In this document: positions 11,166 through 21,488 of the stretch, one piece after another
Position numbering within the stretch: position 1 is the first letter of the stretch
Layout of the letters: each line of letters starts with the position of its first letter
Translations under genes and position numbers: made by a program
DNA from: Sternotherus odoratus
Lineage: Eukaryota; Chordata; Testudines; Kinosternidae
Direction of reading: 5' to 3'
NCBI GenBank assembly: GCA_032164245.1
Contig: JAVMKO010000020.1
Span: forward strand, 13,172,706 to 13,236,705
Length of the DNA stretch: 64,000 nt
Notes under the pieces: model-generated
Databases searched by the model: none
Told to the model about the DNA's origin: nothing
Seen by the model: the letters and a program-made list of their open reading frames with translations, nothing else

Positions 11166-12155
11166 TACATCACTGAAGTTCTTCCCTTGTGGGTATTCAG
11201 AACACATGCCTTCCTAGGACAGGGACTTCCAATAGGAGAGACGGTAATGAACCGATACCAACCCAAAAGGCACCAGGTGGATTAACACCATACCTTAGGC
11301 CATGGCTCAGGGACACCTGGCTCAGAAAGAGACCTGAAGGAAGCGGGAGGTCCCAGTGCAGTCAGCGTTAATTGACTGCAAAGAGCGCAGCTTGCTGTTC
11401 TGCTGTGTCTTGCTCACGTGTCTGCTGCTAATTTGTTGCTGTTTGTTTGTACATGACAGTAATGTGTTTACCTCATTAGGGGATGTCAAAGTTCCCCAAA
11501 TCTGTAGCTGGGAGATTACAGATCTCCTCTCCCATGCATTGAGGAAGAGCAACTGATGGGTAAGTGGGCTAGAAGGCATGTACAGCAGCCTAATTTGTTA
11601 ACCCTTGAGTGTCTTACCTTTCATGCACTCACCGGCTAGCCCTCTCTCCCCGCAAAAGGGGTTCATTGCTATTCATTAATGAGACCAACACCTCTGGATC
11701 ACATGGTAGAAATGGATCCCAGCCTCAAACACCATGGCTGTGAGCACCATATAAACACCCTGAAACCTATTGAAATGGTCTAGGCCCCATTGCACCTCTC
11801 CTTGCCCACACCAGGGATGAAATCCTGGCCCCACTGGAATTAATGTTAAAGCACTCATTGATTTCAATAGGGTGGAATTTTACACTAAAGGGGTGTGAAG
11901 TAGTGCGGATGCACTGATAGCTGAAACCGGGGCTAATTCCCAGGCTTTGGACAGATAGCTCTGATTAGGGCCGACGGGCCCCACACGGATAGAACAAATG
12001 CTTGCTGAGGGCTACCCTGCTGAAAAATAACTTCGTTTATTTTAAAGCAGTTTTCTAGTTTTTGAAAAGGCCTGTTTGCAGTGTCCATCCGCAACACTGA
12101 ATCACAGGTAGTTGTGTGTCCACAAGACACGTTAATTAAGAGTAAGATTAATAGA
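11166..12155. other. Non-coding, no clear content
   Basis: Open frames here (11322-11579, 11676-11867 and others) show no known domain. No RNA gene, strong repeat or mobile element was recognised. Confidence 0.45.
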
Positions 12156-12163
12156 TTTTAAGG

Positions 12164-12370
12164 TTTAAGATTAGCAGCTGTGTTAGTCTGTATCCGTAAA
12201 TAAGATGAGGAAGACTTTGTAGCACCTTAGAGACTAACCAGTTTATTTCAGTATAAGCTATCGTGGGCTATAGCCCACTTCATCGGATGCCCATGAAAGC
12301 TTATGCTGAAATAAACTGGTTAGTCTCTAAGGTGCTACAAAGTCTTCCTCGTCTTATTTATAGTTGTTGT
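12164..12370 (-). mobile_element. Fold-back Penelope-like element end
   Basis: Positions 12164-12287 carry a PLE terminus (TTAGCAGCTGTGTTAGTC, TTGTAGCACCTTAGAGAC, GCCCACTTCATCGGATG). Positions 12290-12361 then repeat about 70 bases of it in inverted orientation, with only a few mismatches, leaving a spacer of roughly 25-30 bases. The whole forms a near-perfect hairpin. A possible 8-bp target duplication, TTTTAAGG, lies at 12156-12163 and 12371-12378, but it is low in complexity. No coding sequence is present. Inverted partial terminal repeats are known from PLE insertions. Confidence 0.75.
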
Positions 12371-12526
12371 TTTTAAGGCCACTGTGATCAGCTGGTCTGA
12401 CCACCTTCATAACATAGGTCAGAGAACTTCACCCACCAATTCACCCACATCAGGCCCAGGCAGTCTTGACTGGGCGTGTCCCTATCAAGTGCTGGAATTC
12501 GATAGGCCGATTAAGGAATCTCCCAC

Positions 12527-12624
12527 TGGAGCGGTTTGAAATGTTTTGAAATTCTGACAAAATGTCACTGAAATTTTTGAATTTTTTTCAAGACAAATTG
12601 TCCCAAATTTTCAAACAGCTCTAA
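12527..12624. mobile_element. AT-rich palindromic MITE (98 bp)
   Basis: Ends are GGAGCGGTTTGAAAT on the left and TTTCAAACAGCTCTAA on the right, an inverted repeat of about 14 bases. The interior is TTTTTGAA/TTCAAAAA-type sequence that can pair. It is the clearest member of a family with further copies at 10.9, 23.1, 38.6, 46.3, 55.0, 55.9 and 61.9 kb. No firm target duplication was found. Confidence 0.6.
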
Positions 12625-12783
12625 TCCCTGCTCTGACCTACCACTAAAACTCCATCAGGGACAAGTTTCTATATAGAACCAGTAAGGGTACCTCTACACA
12701 GCCTGCTGCAGCGAGTCCCAGAGCCGTCATTGACAGACTCGGGGTCACGGGGCTTGGGCTAAAAACAGCTGTGCCGATGATGT

Positions 12784-13561
12784 AACAAAGAGTCCTGTGG
12801 CACCTTAAAGATTAACTAAAGTATTAGAGCATAAGCTTTCGTGGGCTAATACCCACTTCGTCGGATGCAAGCAGTGGAAGTGTCCAAGGGCAGATATAGA
12901 TAAATGGTCAAGAATCAGGTAGGAGGTAACAAGGTTAGTCCAATCATGCTGAACCAGCTTGTTATCTCAAATCAGGGAGGTGAGGTATTCTTCTAGCAGC
13001 TGAATTGAAGGTGTGAACTCAGAGGGAGGAGAAGCTATTTTTGTAATTAGCAAGTCACTCAAGGTCTTTGTTCAGTCCCAGATTGATTGTGTTAAATTTG
13101 CAAATGAATTGCAGCTCTGCAGTTTCTCTTTGCAGTCTGGACTTGAAGTTTTTTGCTGCAGTATGGTGACTTTTAAATCTGTAATTGTGTGTCCAGGCAG
13201 GTTGAAGTGTTCTCCTACAGGTTTTTGTATATCGCCATTCCTGAGATCTGATTTGTGTGCATTTATCCTTTTTCGTAGGGACTGGCCAGTTTGGCCGATG
13301 TATATAGCAGAGGGACATCGGTGGCATATAATGGCATATATGACATTGGTAGATGTGCAGGTGAATGAACCAGTGATGGTGTGGTTGATCTGGTTAGGTC
13401 CTGTGATGGTGTAGCTGGTGTAGATATGTGGGCAGAGTTGGCATCGAGGTTTGTTGCATGGATTGGTTCCTGAGTTGGAGTTATTGTGGTGCAATGTACT
13501 GTTGCACAGGACTCTTTGTTACCTCTGCTATTCCAGACTAACATGGCTACCTCTCTGATTC
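12784..13561 (-). mobile_element. Penelope-like element, truncated, with target duplication
   Basis: The element is bounded by CTGTGCCGATGATGT at 12769-12783 and 13562-13576, a 15-base direct repeat that marks the insertion exactly, up to base ambiguity. Read on the minus strand, it holds a short inverted piece of the terminal repeat (13561-13504), the GIY-YIG endonuclease end of the protein, about 170 bases of 3' UTR, and the terminal repeat up to 12784. The reverse-transcriptase part is missing. Neptune-type PLEs carry reverse transcriptase followed by GIY-YIG endonuclease; this copy keeps only the second and cannot move by itself. Confidence 0.85.
13055..13503 (-). pseudogene. PLE GIY-YIG endonuclease domain, broken
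   Basis: The largest intact frame is 13494-13072. Counting from 13494 it shows a C-x4-C-x2-C-x-H cluster (Cys13, Cys18, Cys21, His23), a linker, then VIY (51-53), YIG (65-67), Arg74/Arg76, His80 and Glu95-His96 in GEHF. These are the GIY-YIG nuclease landmarks, with the cysteine motif usual just before them in Neptune-type PLEs. The family nicks target DNA to prime reverse transcription. The first codon at 13494 is TTG and merely follows the truncation, so it is not a real start. The normal C-terminal residues continue in another frame, ending at 13055, which places a one-base indel near the T6 run at 13149-13154. It is a dead gene fragment. Confidence 0.85.
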
Positions 13562-13914
13562 CTGTGCCGATGATGTGACTTGGGCTGGAGCTCCACACAG
13601 CTGTTTTGAATGTGGTAGCCAGAGTCCGAGTTGTTCACCCTGGCTTTGAGACTGCTTGCCACAAGCTGCCACTCACTGGGTGGACGTATCCAATAGTCAC
13701 CCCAAAGGAAGTGTGTAAGACCCACTCGTGGAGATAATGCTGGGCCAGACAGAACATTGAAGAATATGCCATTGGGATAAAACTCCAGCACTCACCAGTG
13801 AGGTTAGGATGCGTTTGACCCTAAACAGAAACATCTAGCTCCGTATCCCATCTCTCTGCAGTGTAAAGTGGCTCAAATTCTCCCTCTGAGAGACTGGACT
13901 TATTCAAACAACAG

Positions 13915-14100
13915 GACTGGAATACCTGAGTTCTACTCTGGGCTCTGACACTTCCACCTTCTGTGGCCTTGGCCAAGTCACTTCACCTTGCTGTTCCTCA
14001 CCTTCCACCTCTGTAAAATGGGGTTGATATTTACAGGATGGCTGTGAGGATTAATTAGTTCCATGTTTGCAAAATGCTGCAAAAATACTAACGGTCGTTT
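13915..14100 (+). mobile_element. MIR-like SINE
   Basis: Shows GACTGGAATACCTGAGTTCT, TGGCCTTGGCCAAGTCACTT, CACCTCTGTAAAATGGGGTTG, GGCTGTGAGGATTAATTAG and ATGCTGCAAAAATACTA in the usual family order. It is a diverged head-plus-core copy with a short tail region. Confidence 0.7.
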
Positions 14101-15290
14101 ATTTACTCTGCCAAGTGATCATATTCCCCACCTTCAACATGAATGAGTTCCCACAGGAACAGAAAAAGTAGGTTCTGGGAGTGCAGATGGAATTAAGCTT
14201 TTGAAATTAAAGGAGCAATACAAAAGCCTTTGTTCTTTCTTTAGCTGCAGGGGGGGGGATCCTAATAATAATTCCCCACTTCCAACCACTCCTCCACCCT
14301 CAATACTAAGGTTTTACTCAGTCCACTAGTGGAATAAAACCCTGGCACAGAGATGGGTGCCAAGGTCCTTCCCCTCCCTCCTCCATTGGGTGACAGTTCC
14401 TCCTGGGGGGGGATTCTGGGAGCGGGCCCCCCTGTGTTGGTTCAGTCAGGGCCATTTCCTGCACATGCCAGGAATTCCTCAGCAGCTGGTATCTCTGACA
14501 GGCAGAAGGAGTATCTCAGGGAAGATCTAGGCACTCACTCTGACAGGGCCGGCTGGTTCCACTTCCTATGAGACATAACGACGGCACCACATTTGACTCC
14601 GCTGATCAGATAGGAGCTGCATTACAAGGCAATATTGTGGTTTTCCTTAATGTCCTGCCAAACTACATTTATCTTCTCTTTTCATCCCCACCCCGCCCCC
14701 CACTCCCTAAACAACCCCGCTCATGCCACAGAGCAGAGAGAAAGCCTGTCTTGTGAGGCGGATAGAACATTAGGCATATCAAGGGCCCTGATGGAGAATT
14801 TTGGTTTATAGGCATGTTTTATATTACTCAGGAATGAGCCAGAATAACTTAATTAGGGGCACTCAGACTGACTCATTGTACAGAGGATCTTGACCTGCAA
14901 TGAGTTTATAGGAGCACTAGAAGGCTGGAAAATGTGGGTGTAGAACCATCCAAGGTTTGTTAGTCCAATTTAAAAAATAAAGAACAAATATGTCTAAATA
15001 TAGAGACCCCTTACATACTCAGTTCTGGTATCTGTAGGGAAGGAATAGGGAGTGGGCAGATAGTCGACTGAGTACAGAGTTTGAGGGTAGGAACTGCTAA
15101 ATTCTAATCCCAACGCTGCCATCTAAGTGGTCTCCAGCAATTTAATGACTAACATAGTTTCTAGAGACAATAATTCTTAGGCTGAATATCAGGACTAATT
15201 TCCATACAGTGAGATGCGTTAGTCAAACCCCCTTGTGAAATTTGCACCAATGGCAGGTCCATACAGAGAATAACAGTCTGCTAATGGAGT
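14101..15290. other. Non-coding, mostly unique DNA
   Basis: Short G and C runs occur near 14250 and 14690. Open frames (14353-14571, 14568-14756) show no family resemblance. No exon or RNA gene was found. Confidence 0.45.
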
Positions 15291-15294
15291 TACT

Positions 15295-15512
15295 CTTGTA
15301 CTCAAAGTCTGTATTGGGGAACAGACGGCCCAGGGTTCAAATCTTGCAGGTGAGCTGTAGCCAGGAATGTTGTTACATCAACCTGTGGAATAAGGGAAGT
15401 GGTACAAGACCTAGCGCTTGGGCCGTTTTAAACTTGAAAATGCATTGGAGGAGCAATGGAGATGGACTGGATAGTCTAATAGGTCTTTTCCACATTTAAA
15501 TCCCATGATTAT
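15295..15512 (+). mobile_element. tRNA-type SINE with a CR1-like 3' end
   Basis: Contains a B-box-like CAGGGTTCAAATC at about 15332 and later GGACTGGATAGTCTAATAGG followed by TCTTTTCCACATTTAAATCC and CATGATTA. That order resembles the tortoise tRNA-derived SINE, which carries a CR1-like 3' end and is thought to be mobilised by CR1 LINEs. The copy is diverged and its 5' end is unclear. Confidence 0.45.
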
Positions 15513-16615
15513 TTGTTGTGTTCACAACAATCCATGTGCCTAAGTATTGCTGTTAAGATCTGTTCACAGTCCTCCTGAATTATTTCCGTGTACAGCGGAG
15601 ACTAAGGAAACAGCATCAGATGCATTTAACCCTGAGAAGCAGCAGCCAAAAATATTGCTGCAGTACTTCCAAGTGCCATCAAGTATATGGCTAGCTTGGA
15701 CATTTTGTCATCAATGCAGGGCTACGGTGCAGGCAGTTTCCATCTGCATCTCTGTCAATGAAAGACAGATTCTATACCAAGGGGAAAGCTTCTCCAGCTT
15801 CCCGGACACTAAGAGTTCAGTTATGTGCCAATTTTCTGGCCTAAAATAACTCCCTCCCCTTCTCCCAAAGGTCTTCGGCCATCTCTCAGCACAATGTACT
15901 CACAGTACATCTTCCCTGCTGAGATCTACTTCTTGGGCAAAAAACGGTAGTCACTTGCTCCACAATGGCCAGTAGCTGTTGGCAGCGAGACAGACTAAAC
16001 AGCCTTCATTATCACACCCAGAACTCAAGGCTTCCCCATCCTAAATGCGGAGAAAGAAATCCTATCTGGGAGCTAATTGAACTATTTTACTCCAAAGGGT
16101 AAATTCAACTGCCTTCTCCAAATAAGCCTGCATTCGTTTTATTATGCTCCTTAATGGTTATCTTCCTCTCCTGTTTCTAAAAATCATTCTTTTCCTGTCC
16201 TCCTTCCTTCATCTTCCTATGCCTCTCTCTCTCTCTCTCTCTCCTGGGCTCCCTAAAAGGAGTAGTGACATCATGAGAAGATTGGTTCTTTTTATGCATT
16301 CTGACACCTCTCTGCTGCAACACAGGAGACTCATGTGATTGGGGGAGAGGATTGCTCCTTTTGTGTTCTTTAATTGACAGTGTTTCAGAGTTCAGTGTTA
16401 GTGTTCCAAAACCTTTCAGACAGCCTCTGAGGAGGTCCCTCACCAAAGGCTCTTCAGCAAAGTAAGCCGTCACAGGGTAAGGGGGAATGTCCTCTTCTGA
16501 ATCAGTTGCTGCTGAATCAGTTGCCCATCTTCACCCCACATGCAACAGGATTGTACCTAAACTCTGCAGAGGGGAAACTCAGAGAAGCTCTCCTGCCCTC
16601 CTCCCTCCAGTACAA
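15513..16615. other. Non-coding, mostly unique DNA
   Basis: Contains the CT tract 16223-16243 and a TTAATTGACAG motif near 16369. Open frames at 15547-15849 and 16177-16473 have no recognisable domain. Confidence 0.45.
16223..16243. repeat. (CT)n microsatellite
   Basis: About ten CT units on the plus strand within pyrimidine-rich DNA. Confidence 0.9.
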
Positions 16616-16617
16616 AG

Positions 16618-16870
16618 TAGAATGGTTTCAGGAGAGCTGGGCTCCATTCCCAGTTCTGCCATACACTGCCCTTGGACAAGTTGTTTAATCTCTTGGTGCT
16701 TCCATTTCCCATCTGTAAAATGGGAATAATAACCGTGCCATTCTCTCTTGTCTATTAGAGCTTTTGGGAGCAGGGACTATCTCTTATTTTGTGTGCATAC
16801 AGCTCTTAGCATAACTGGGCCCTAAGCATGTGACTTTGAGATATTACTGTCATACATATAACAACAACAG
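16618..16870 (+). mobile_element. MIR-like SINE with tail
   Basis: Shows AGAGCTGGGCTCCATTCCCA, CTTGGACAAGTTGTTTAATC, TTTCCCATCTGTAAAATGGG, AATAATAACCGTGCC, then the tail TTTTGGGAGCAGGGACTATC, GTGTGCATACAGCTCTTAG and ATAACTGGGCCCTAAGC. Head, core and tail are all recognisable. Confidence 0.75.
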
Positions 16871-17394
16871 TTTTATATTTCATGGTAGTGCCGTGTACTT
16901 GCATCATCTAGGCTCTGTGCGCATTTATACGTGAATTTCCCCTCAGATAATTGAATCCTGTATAATCTTATATCAACTACAAATACATATACACACACAG
17001 CATATATACAAACACACAATCATTGATACCACATATAGATAGCTAGAAATATACACAAGCATAATACACTGTGTAATATGCATATATGAGTATTTGTAAT
17101 ACGGTACCAGCCGATGTACATTATATGTAGAAAGAAAGAACTGAAAAATCCCCAGCTTCCTTCTCTCTGTGGCTTCAGAGATCTCTTTCTCCTGAAATTA
17201 CTTCTTGGAACAGTGATATAGGGCTTGTTGGGATACACAATCCATCTTCGCGAGCCCACAGTCACAGGGAACGAGAGCGAGAGAAAAAAAACCAATTCCT
17301 AAGCACATTTCACCATTGGTTTTGATCCATAGCCAAGGCACTCCACCTGCAGAAATCTTCAACTATCACATTTCTACTGCTCTGGCCGATAACG
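16871..17394. other. Non-coding, AT-rich
   Basis: AT-rich sequence with scattered ATAC/ACAC units at 16985-17110. No gene or mobile element is recognised. Confidence 0.45.
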
Positions 17395-17650
17395 AAGATA
17401 ATTGTTTCATCCACTTTGTCAAGCTGAAATGAAAAGAGGGCAAAGCAAAATGATGCCATCATAAATCATGGGGCTGAGACAGCAAAAAAGGACAAGATAG
17501 TGACTTCATTAAGGGTTATGTATTGTGTCATTAAGTTGGCAGGGGTCACCTTTCATGTCATGCCACGGCCCCATGATGCATTGCCGGCTCCTCTTTCCAA
17601 TAAAATTAAACGTAGATGTAAAACTGATTAGGCCGTGTTTGCTTCAGCCC
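17395..17650. promoter_or_regulatory. Possible conserved non-coding element
   Basis: Repeat-free block containing ATGATGCCATCATAAATC, TGACTTCATTAAGGG, GTGTCATTAAGTTGGC and CCAATAAAATTAAACG. This mix of AT-rich homeodomain-like cores in a region without repeats is typical of developmental enhancers, but I cannot test conservation. There is no coding signal. Confidence 0.25.
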
Positions 17651-17940
17651 AAGGCAAGGGAACTGCATAGGGAATAATTGATACAAGATCACGACTGATT
17701 TGTAATGGCAGCGATTTCTCTTCCTGGTCATTTTGCTGCTGACCTTGCCCATTAAAATAAGCCCAGCTGCCTTGAAAAGAGAGAGACTTTATTCCACCCT
17801 CTCCCCCCGCCCACCAAAGTGGCTTGCCTGGAACTCATGTCCCCAGACTTTCTCTCCTTGGAATTTTTCGTTCAATATTATTGCAGATTGAAACTGAATG
17901 CAGGCGGCTGCATGAAGCCTGTAGTGCTGTGCATGACAGA

Positions 17941-18067
17941 TAGGGTGACCAGATGTCCCGATTTCATAGGGACAGGCCTGATTTTGGGGTCTTTTTCTTG
18001 TATAGGCTCCTATTACCCCCACCTACCCACTGTCCCAATTTTTCACACTTGCTGTCCGATCACCCTA
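17941..18067. mobile_element. hAT-like MITE, copy 1 (127 bp)
   Basis: Starts TAGGGTGACCAGATG and ends GTCCGATCACCCTA, giving inverted ends TAGGGTGA/TCACCCTA. A perfect 8-bp duplication, ATGACAGA, flanks it at 17933-17940 and 18068-18075. An 8-bp duplication is the hallmark of hAT transposases. With no coding capacity it is non-autonomous. Related copies lie at 21364 and 59345. Confidence 0.88.
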
Positions 18068-18380
18068 ATGACAGAGCATCCTGGGGCCATCCCTTCCTAT
18101 CTCCTTGGTATCACTTGCAACACCATTCTCACGTTCCAATCACATTGCCCATGTCTGGCTTTGCTTTTGTGACAAACAATTTATTATTTCCTTCTTCACA
18201 GCCCTCCTAATCCCGGTAGGGTGAAGTTGGCCTCACTGTGTCCCTCTGATGGGTCTTGGCCTTTGTCCGAAACAAACATTAATATACAAGCTGATCCTTA
18301 ACAGCTCTAAACTGGTGCAGCTCTGTAGAGGTCAAGGAAGTTGGGACAGTTTACATCATTGAGCATCAATAGAGTTAGGC

Positions 18381-18605
18381 CAGGGGTTCTCAAACTGGGG
18401 GTCAGCATCCCCCTGGGGATCACAAAGTTATTACATGGAGGGTTCGCGAGCTGTCCGCCTCTACCCCAAACCCTGCTTTGCCTCCAGCATTTATAATGTG
18501 TTAAATATATTTTTAAGTGTTTTTAATTTACGGGGGGAGGGGGGGTCGCACCCCAAGGCTTGCTATGTGAAAGGGGTCACCAGTACAAAAGTTGGAGAAA
18601 CACTA
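18381..18605. mobile_element. hAT-like non-autonomous element (CAGGGGTTCTCAAAC type)
   Basis: Starts CAGGGGTTCTCAAACTGGGG and ends AAAAGTTGGAGAAACACTA, a degenerate inverted repeat of the hAT/Charlie type. The flanks AGTTAGGC (18373-18380) and AGCAAGGC (18606-18613) match at 6 of 8 positions, consistent with an aged 8-bp duplication. The interior has a G-rich stretch near 18532-18547. No open frame of transposase type is present. Confidence 0.75.
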
Positions 18606-18613
18606 AGCAAGGC

Positions 18614-18964
18614 CAATTTACATCTGCCAAGAATCTGAGCCACAACATAAATAAGTTTGTGCACTTCCCAACAATCGGCCCTCCACAATGATATGATATA
18701 AACACAGGCAGAATTTCAAAGCCCTCCCTGCTCCTGCTCCAGCTTCCTTTACACTCAAATAGGTCACGTCTCAGGCAGCCTTATAACCATGAGGCAATTG
18801 GATTGATTGAACTGAGCGCTTGCAATAATGGCACTGGAAGAAAACAGAGTAAATAACAAGTATTGGGTCCCCTTTGCAATGAAAAACTATTAAAGAGACG
18901 GAACCTGTAAAACAAACCCATTTCCATGCATCACCCCAAGAAATATGGACTAAAAAATACATAG
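18614..18964. other. Non-coding, no clear content
   Basis: Unique-looking sequence between the hAT-like element and the AT-rich block at 18965. Nothing is recognisable. Confidence 0.4.
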
Positions 18965-19245
18965 AGGGAGAGAGAGTGAACGAGCCTTATAAATGGAGAA
19001 GTGAAAAGCACTCATTTTCCCATGCTGCAACTAAGCTGATGTGGAACAAAGGAGCTGGGACCTTCTTACCATAAACAACTGATGAAAATATAAACATTTT
19101 CTGGGGCGCAGATGGCTGATGCTTCGATTGTATTTGTCTTTTCTATACGTTTGACAGCTAAATTCAGTCATTTGTGAACAACGCAGCAATAAAAATGAGT
19201 AATAATGATTGGAGGTATCTTACTTTTGTTTTAATGGGCCTCCGT
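18965..19245. promoter_or_regulatory. Possible conserved non-coding element
   Basis: Repeat-free, AT-rich block with a GTTTGACAGCTAAATTC motif (TGACAG next to an AT-rich core), GCAATAAAAATGAGTAATAATG and CCATAAACAACTG. It could be an enhancer. Nothing codes here. The assignment is by composition and motif only. Confidence 0.25.
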
Positions 19246-21363
19246 GCAATTTTCAGGGCTTCACCAACCTTTAGAAGGAAGGGGGGAAAAAACAGTATTA
19301 CAGGCCCCATCCTCAGTGAGTGTGAATCAGCCCAACTATAATGGGGCTGCCCAAATGTACACCGGCTGCATATCTGGTTCTGTAGTTTTCTGCAGTAATG
19401 GCTCTAAATATTAAATTCATGCTGTTATCAACTGCAGTGTTTCTGGTCTGCACAGCAATATCAACATACTATTAGACAAGGCAGATAAATAGGTGTGATT
19501 TTAAAATATTTGTATCTGCTTTTTGTCTTTTTGTCCTTCTATGATTATTTGAACTGTAATGTATGTTTAGGTGGGATTTTCAAAGGAACCTCAGAGAATT
19601 AGATGCCCAATTCCAGCCTTAATTGTTTGCATAACACTCTACCATGGGCATTTCAGCTAAGGGAAGAGGATAGTTATGCACAGGATGAAAGTGGTCTATT
19701 CGTCCTTCAGCCAGTAGCTGATTAGTGTTCGATCCACCTCTCTGTAGTGGTGCAGGGTTCAGTTCTCCTGTCTTTCTGTACAACCTTGGGTAAGTCAGAC
19801 TCTTTGTGCTTCTCTTTCAACAGATGTAGCATATAGATAATGATAAGTGCACATATTTGTTATGTGTTTTGAGATCCTCATATTATATAACTGCACTGTG
19901 AAACTAGTTTTCAAAATACATAACTTCATAATGTATTGAAAATTAATAATCTGTGCTTATCAAATTATTATTAATGATAAAAGGATAGATTAGATAATGT
20001 ATTGGGGTCATAAATCTGAACGTGGAGAAAATGAGAAACAACATAAGAGTGGAATGCAAAAAATAGGACATCTATAAGAGAAATGAAAACCCCATTCTCA
20101 GCAAAGTAAATTTTAATAAAATTATGTATAATCCTTTTATTGACACTGATGCTGCGGTGGCACAAAGGAACTGTGTTCATTCTATGTTCAACTCACATAG
20201 TACACAGCGTTTCAGCTCCTGGTTTAAACTTTGATTGGACTCTCCCCAAAGTCACTTGGTCAAAGTTTGCCCTGGACTACAGAGAGCGGATTCAGGGAAT
20301 GACTTTCACTGGTATCCAAGGATTAGCTGGCTTGGAACTTGTTTAGGGACATGTCCAAAAACATGCAGGCGAGTGCTATACCTTGGTTATTCAATGAGAT
20401 CATATTAGCTGGTATTTAAAACTAAAGCCAGCTGTGACTGGGCTGGAAAATGAAGCGACAAAACCTCTGCCTTTCTGAGGATGAAATTCACCCCTATGCA
20501 AAGAGTCCAGAAAAAGGCCTAGACACCACTTAAGTCCCACCTACACCCTATTTTGAGGACTTAAGTGGTTCACAGGCTTTACATGGGCCCCTATGCACAG
20601 GACTGAATTCCATACCAATATAGTAAATTGCTCCATGTTTCAATTAATAGCCTCTCCGTCACAGGAGGTGGGCTCACTCCTTCCTTACAGTGGCCTTCAA
20701 ACTGGGATTAAAACCCTTCCCTCTAGGATTCCAGTGCTTCCTTGAGTATAAAGGCTACTGAAGTCAATGTGTGTATTTTCATTGAGTTCAATGAGCTTTG
20801 GAGGAGGGCTTAAAACAGTCCTTTCAGCTGTGTCTAAATAATCGCTCACCAGATGAACCCAATGCACCGATCTACAGAATTATGTTCACGCTGCACCTTT
20901 GACCTTCCAGCATTTAGAAAAGGCGTCTTCAGATCTGAGTACAGGCCCAGAGGGAGACCAGGAACAGTGGGAAAGAGCAAAGTACATTTCTACAACTTCT
21001 CCCCAGGCAACTAGCATTCTCCCCCTATTATTTCCTGCCTATCACAGTCCTTTACTGCCATTAACGGCAGAGTCAGGGGACAACAAGGAAAAAAAGGAGC
21101 GGGGGATGGAAGGGGTTATTAAATAGATTAAATGTTAAAGTAACGTTCAGGACCAGGCTCCCTTCTTCGAGCTGGTTCGGGGGAGGTGTTATTTAGTTGG
21201 TAGCTGGAGCTGTTTTTGCGGGGCTTAGTTATTACCACTCTTCCTGGACCTATATAGGTAACAGATATCAACAGTTCAAGCACGGCTTTATTACAACAGC
21301 CTTTTCCTAGTGAACGGGAAGGAAAAAGTAGCCCCTTCCACATCCTGGCTCTAGGTATGAACT
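19246..21363. other. Non-coding DNA with one SINE remnant
   Basis: A degraded MIR-like SINE is visible at about 19735-19895 (CAGTTCTCCTGTC, ACCTTGGGTAAGTCAGACTC, GTTTTGAGATCCTCATATT). The sequence around 19900-20130 is AT-rich. The frames at 20140-20346 and 20899-21126 have no recognisable domain. Confidence 0.45.
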
Positions 21364-21488
21364 TAGGGTGACCAAATGTACCAATTTTATAAGGATAGTC
21401 CCTATTTTGGGAACTTTTTCTTATATAGGGTCCTATTACCCCCCACCCCATCCAGATTTTTCACTCTTCTTCCTGTCTGGTCACCCTG
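21364..21488. mobile_element. hAT-like MITE, copy 2 (125 bp)
   Basis: Starts TAGGGTGACCAAATG and ends GTCTGGTCACCCTG, inverted ends matching copy 1. Flanks TATGAACT (21356-21363) and TCTGAACT (21489-21496) match at 7 of 8 positions, again an 8-bp duplication. The interior shares TCCTATTACCCCCCACC with the other copies. Non-autonomous. Confidence 0.88.

Larger units (their letters stand above)
12686..13640. mobile_element. MITE split by a Penelope insertion
   Basis: Left end GGGTACCTCTACACAGCC, then GACTCGGGGTCACGGGGCTT and GGGCTAAAAACAGCTGTG up to 12783. The sequence resumes at 13562 with CTGTGCCGATGATGTGACTTGGGCTGGAGC. This order of GGGCT-rich blocks is typical of a common chelonian MITE. 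The PLE copy 12784-13561 sits inside it, flanked by a 14-15 bp repeat. The right terminus of the MITE is eroded. Confidence 0.55.

Noticed and set aside
13013..13414. 133-codon plus-strand open frame
   Set aside because: Antisense to the recognised GIY-YIG endonuclease fragment; a shadow frame.
16985..17110. Possible structured AT/CA repeat
   Set aside because: Only irregular ATAC/ACAC words; not a regular tandem array.
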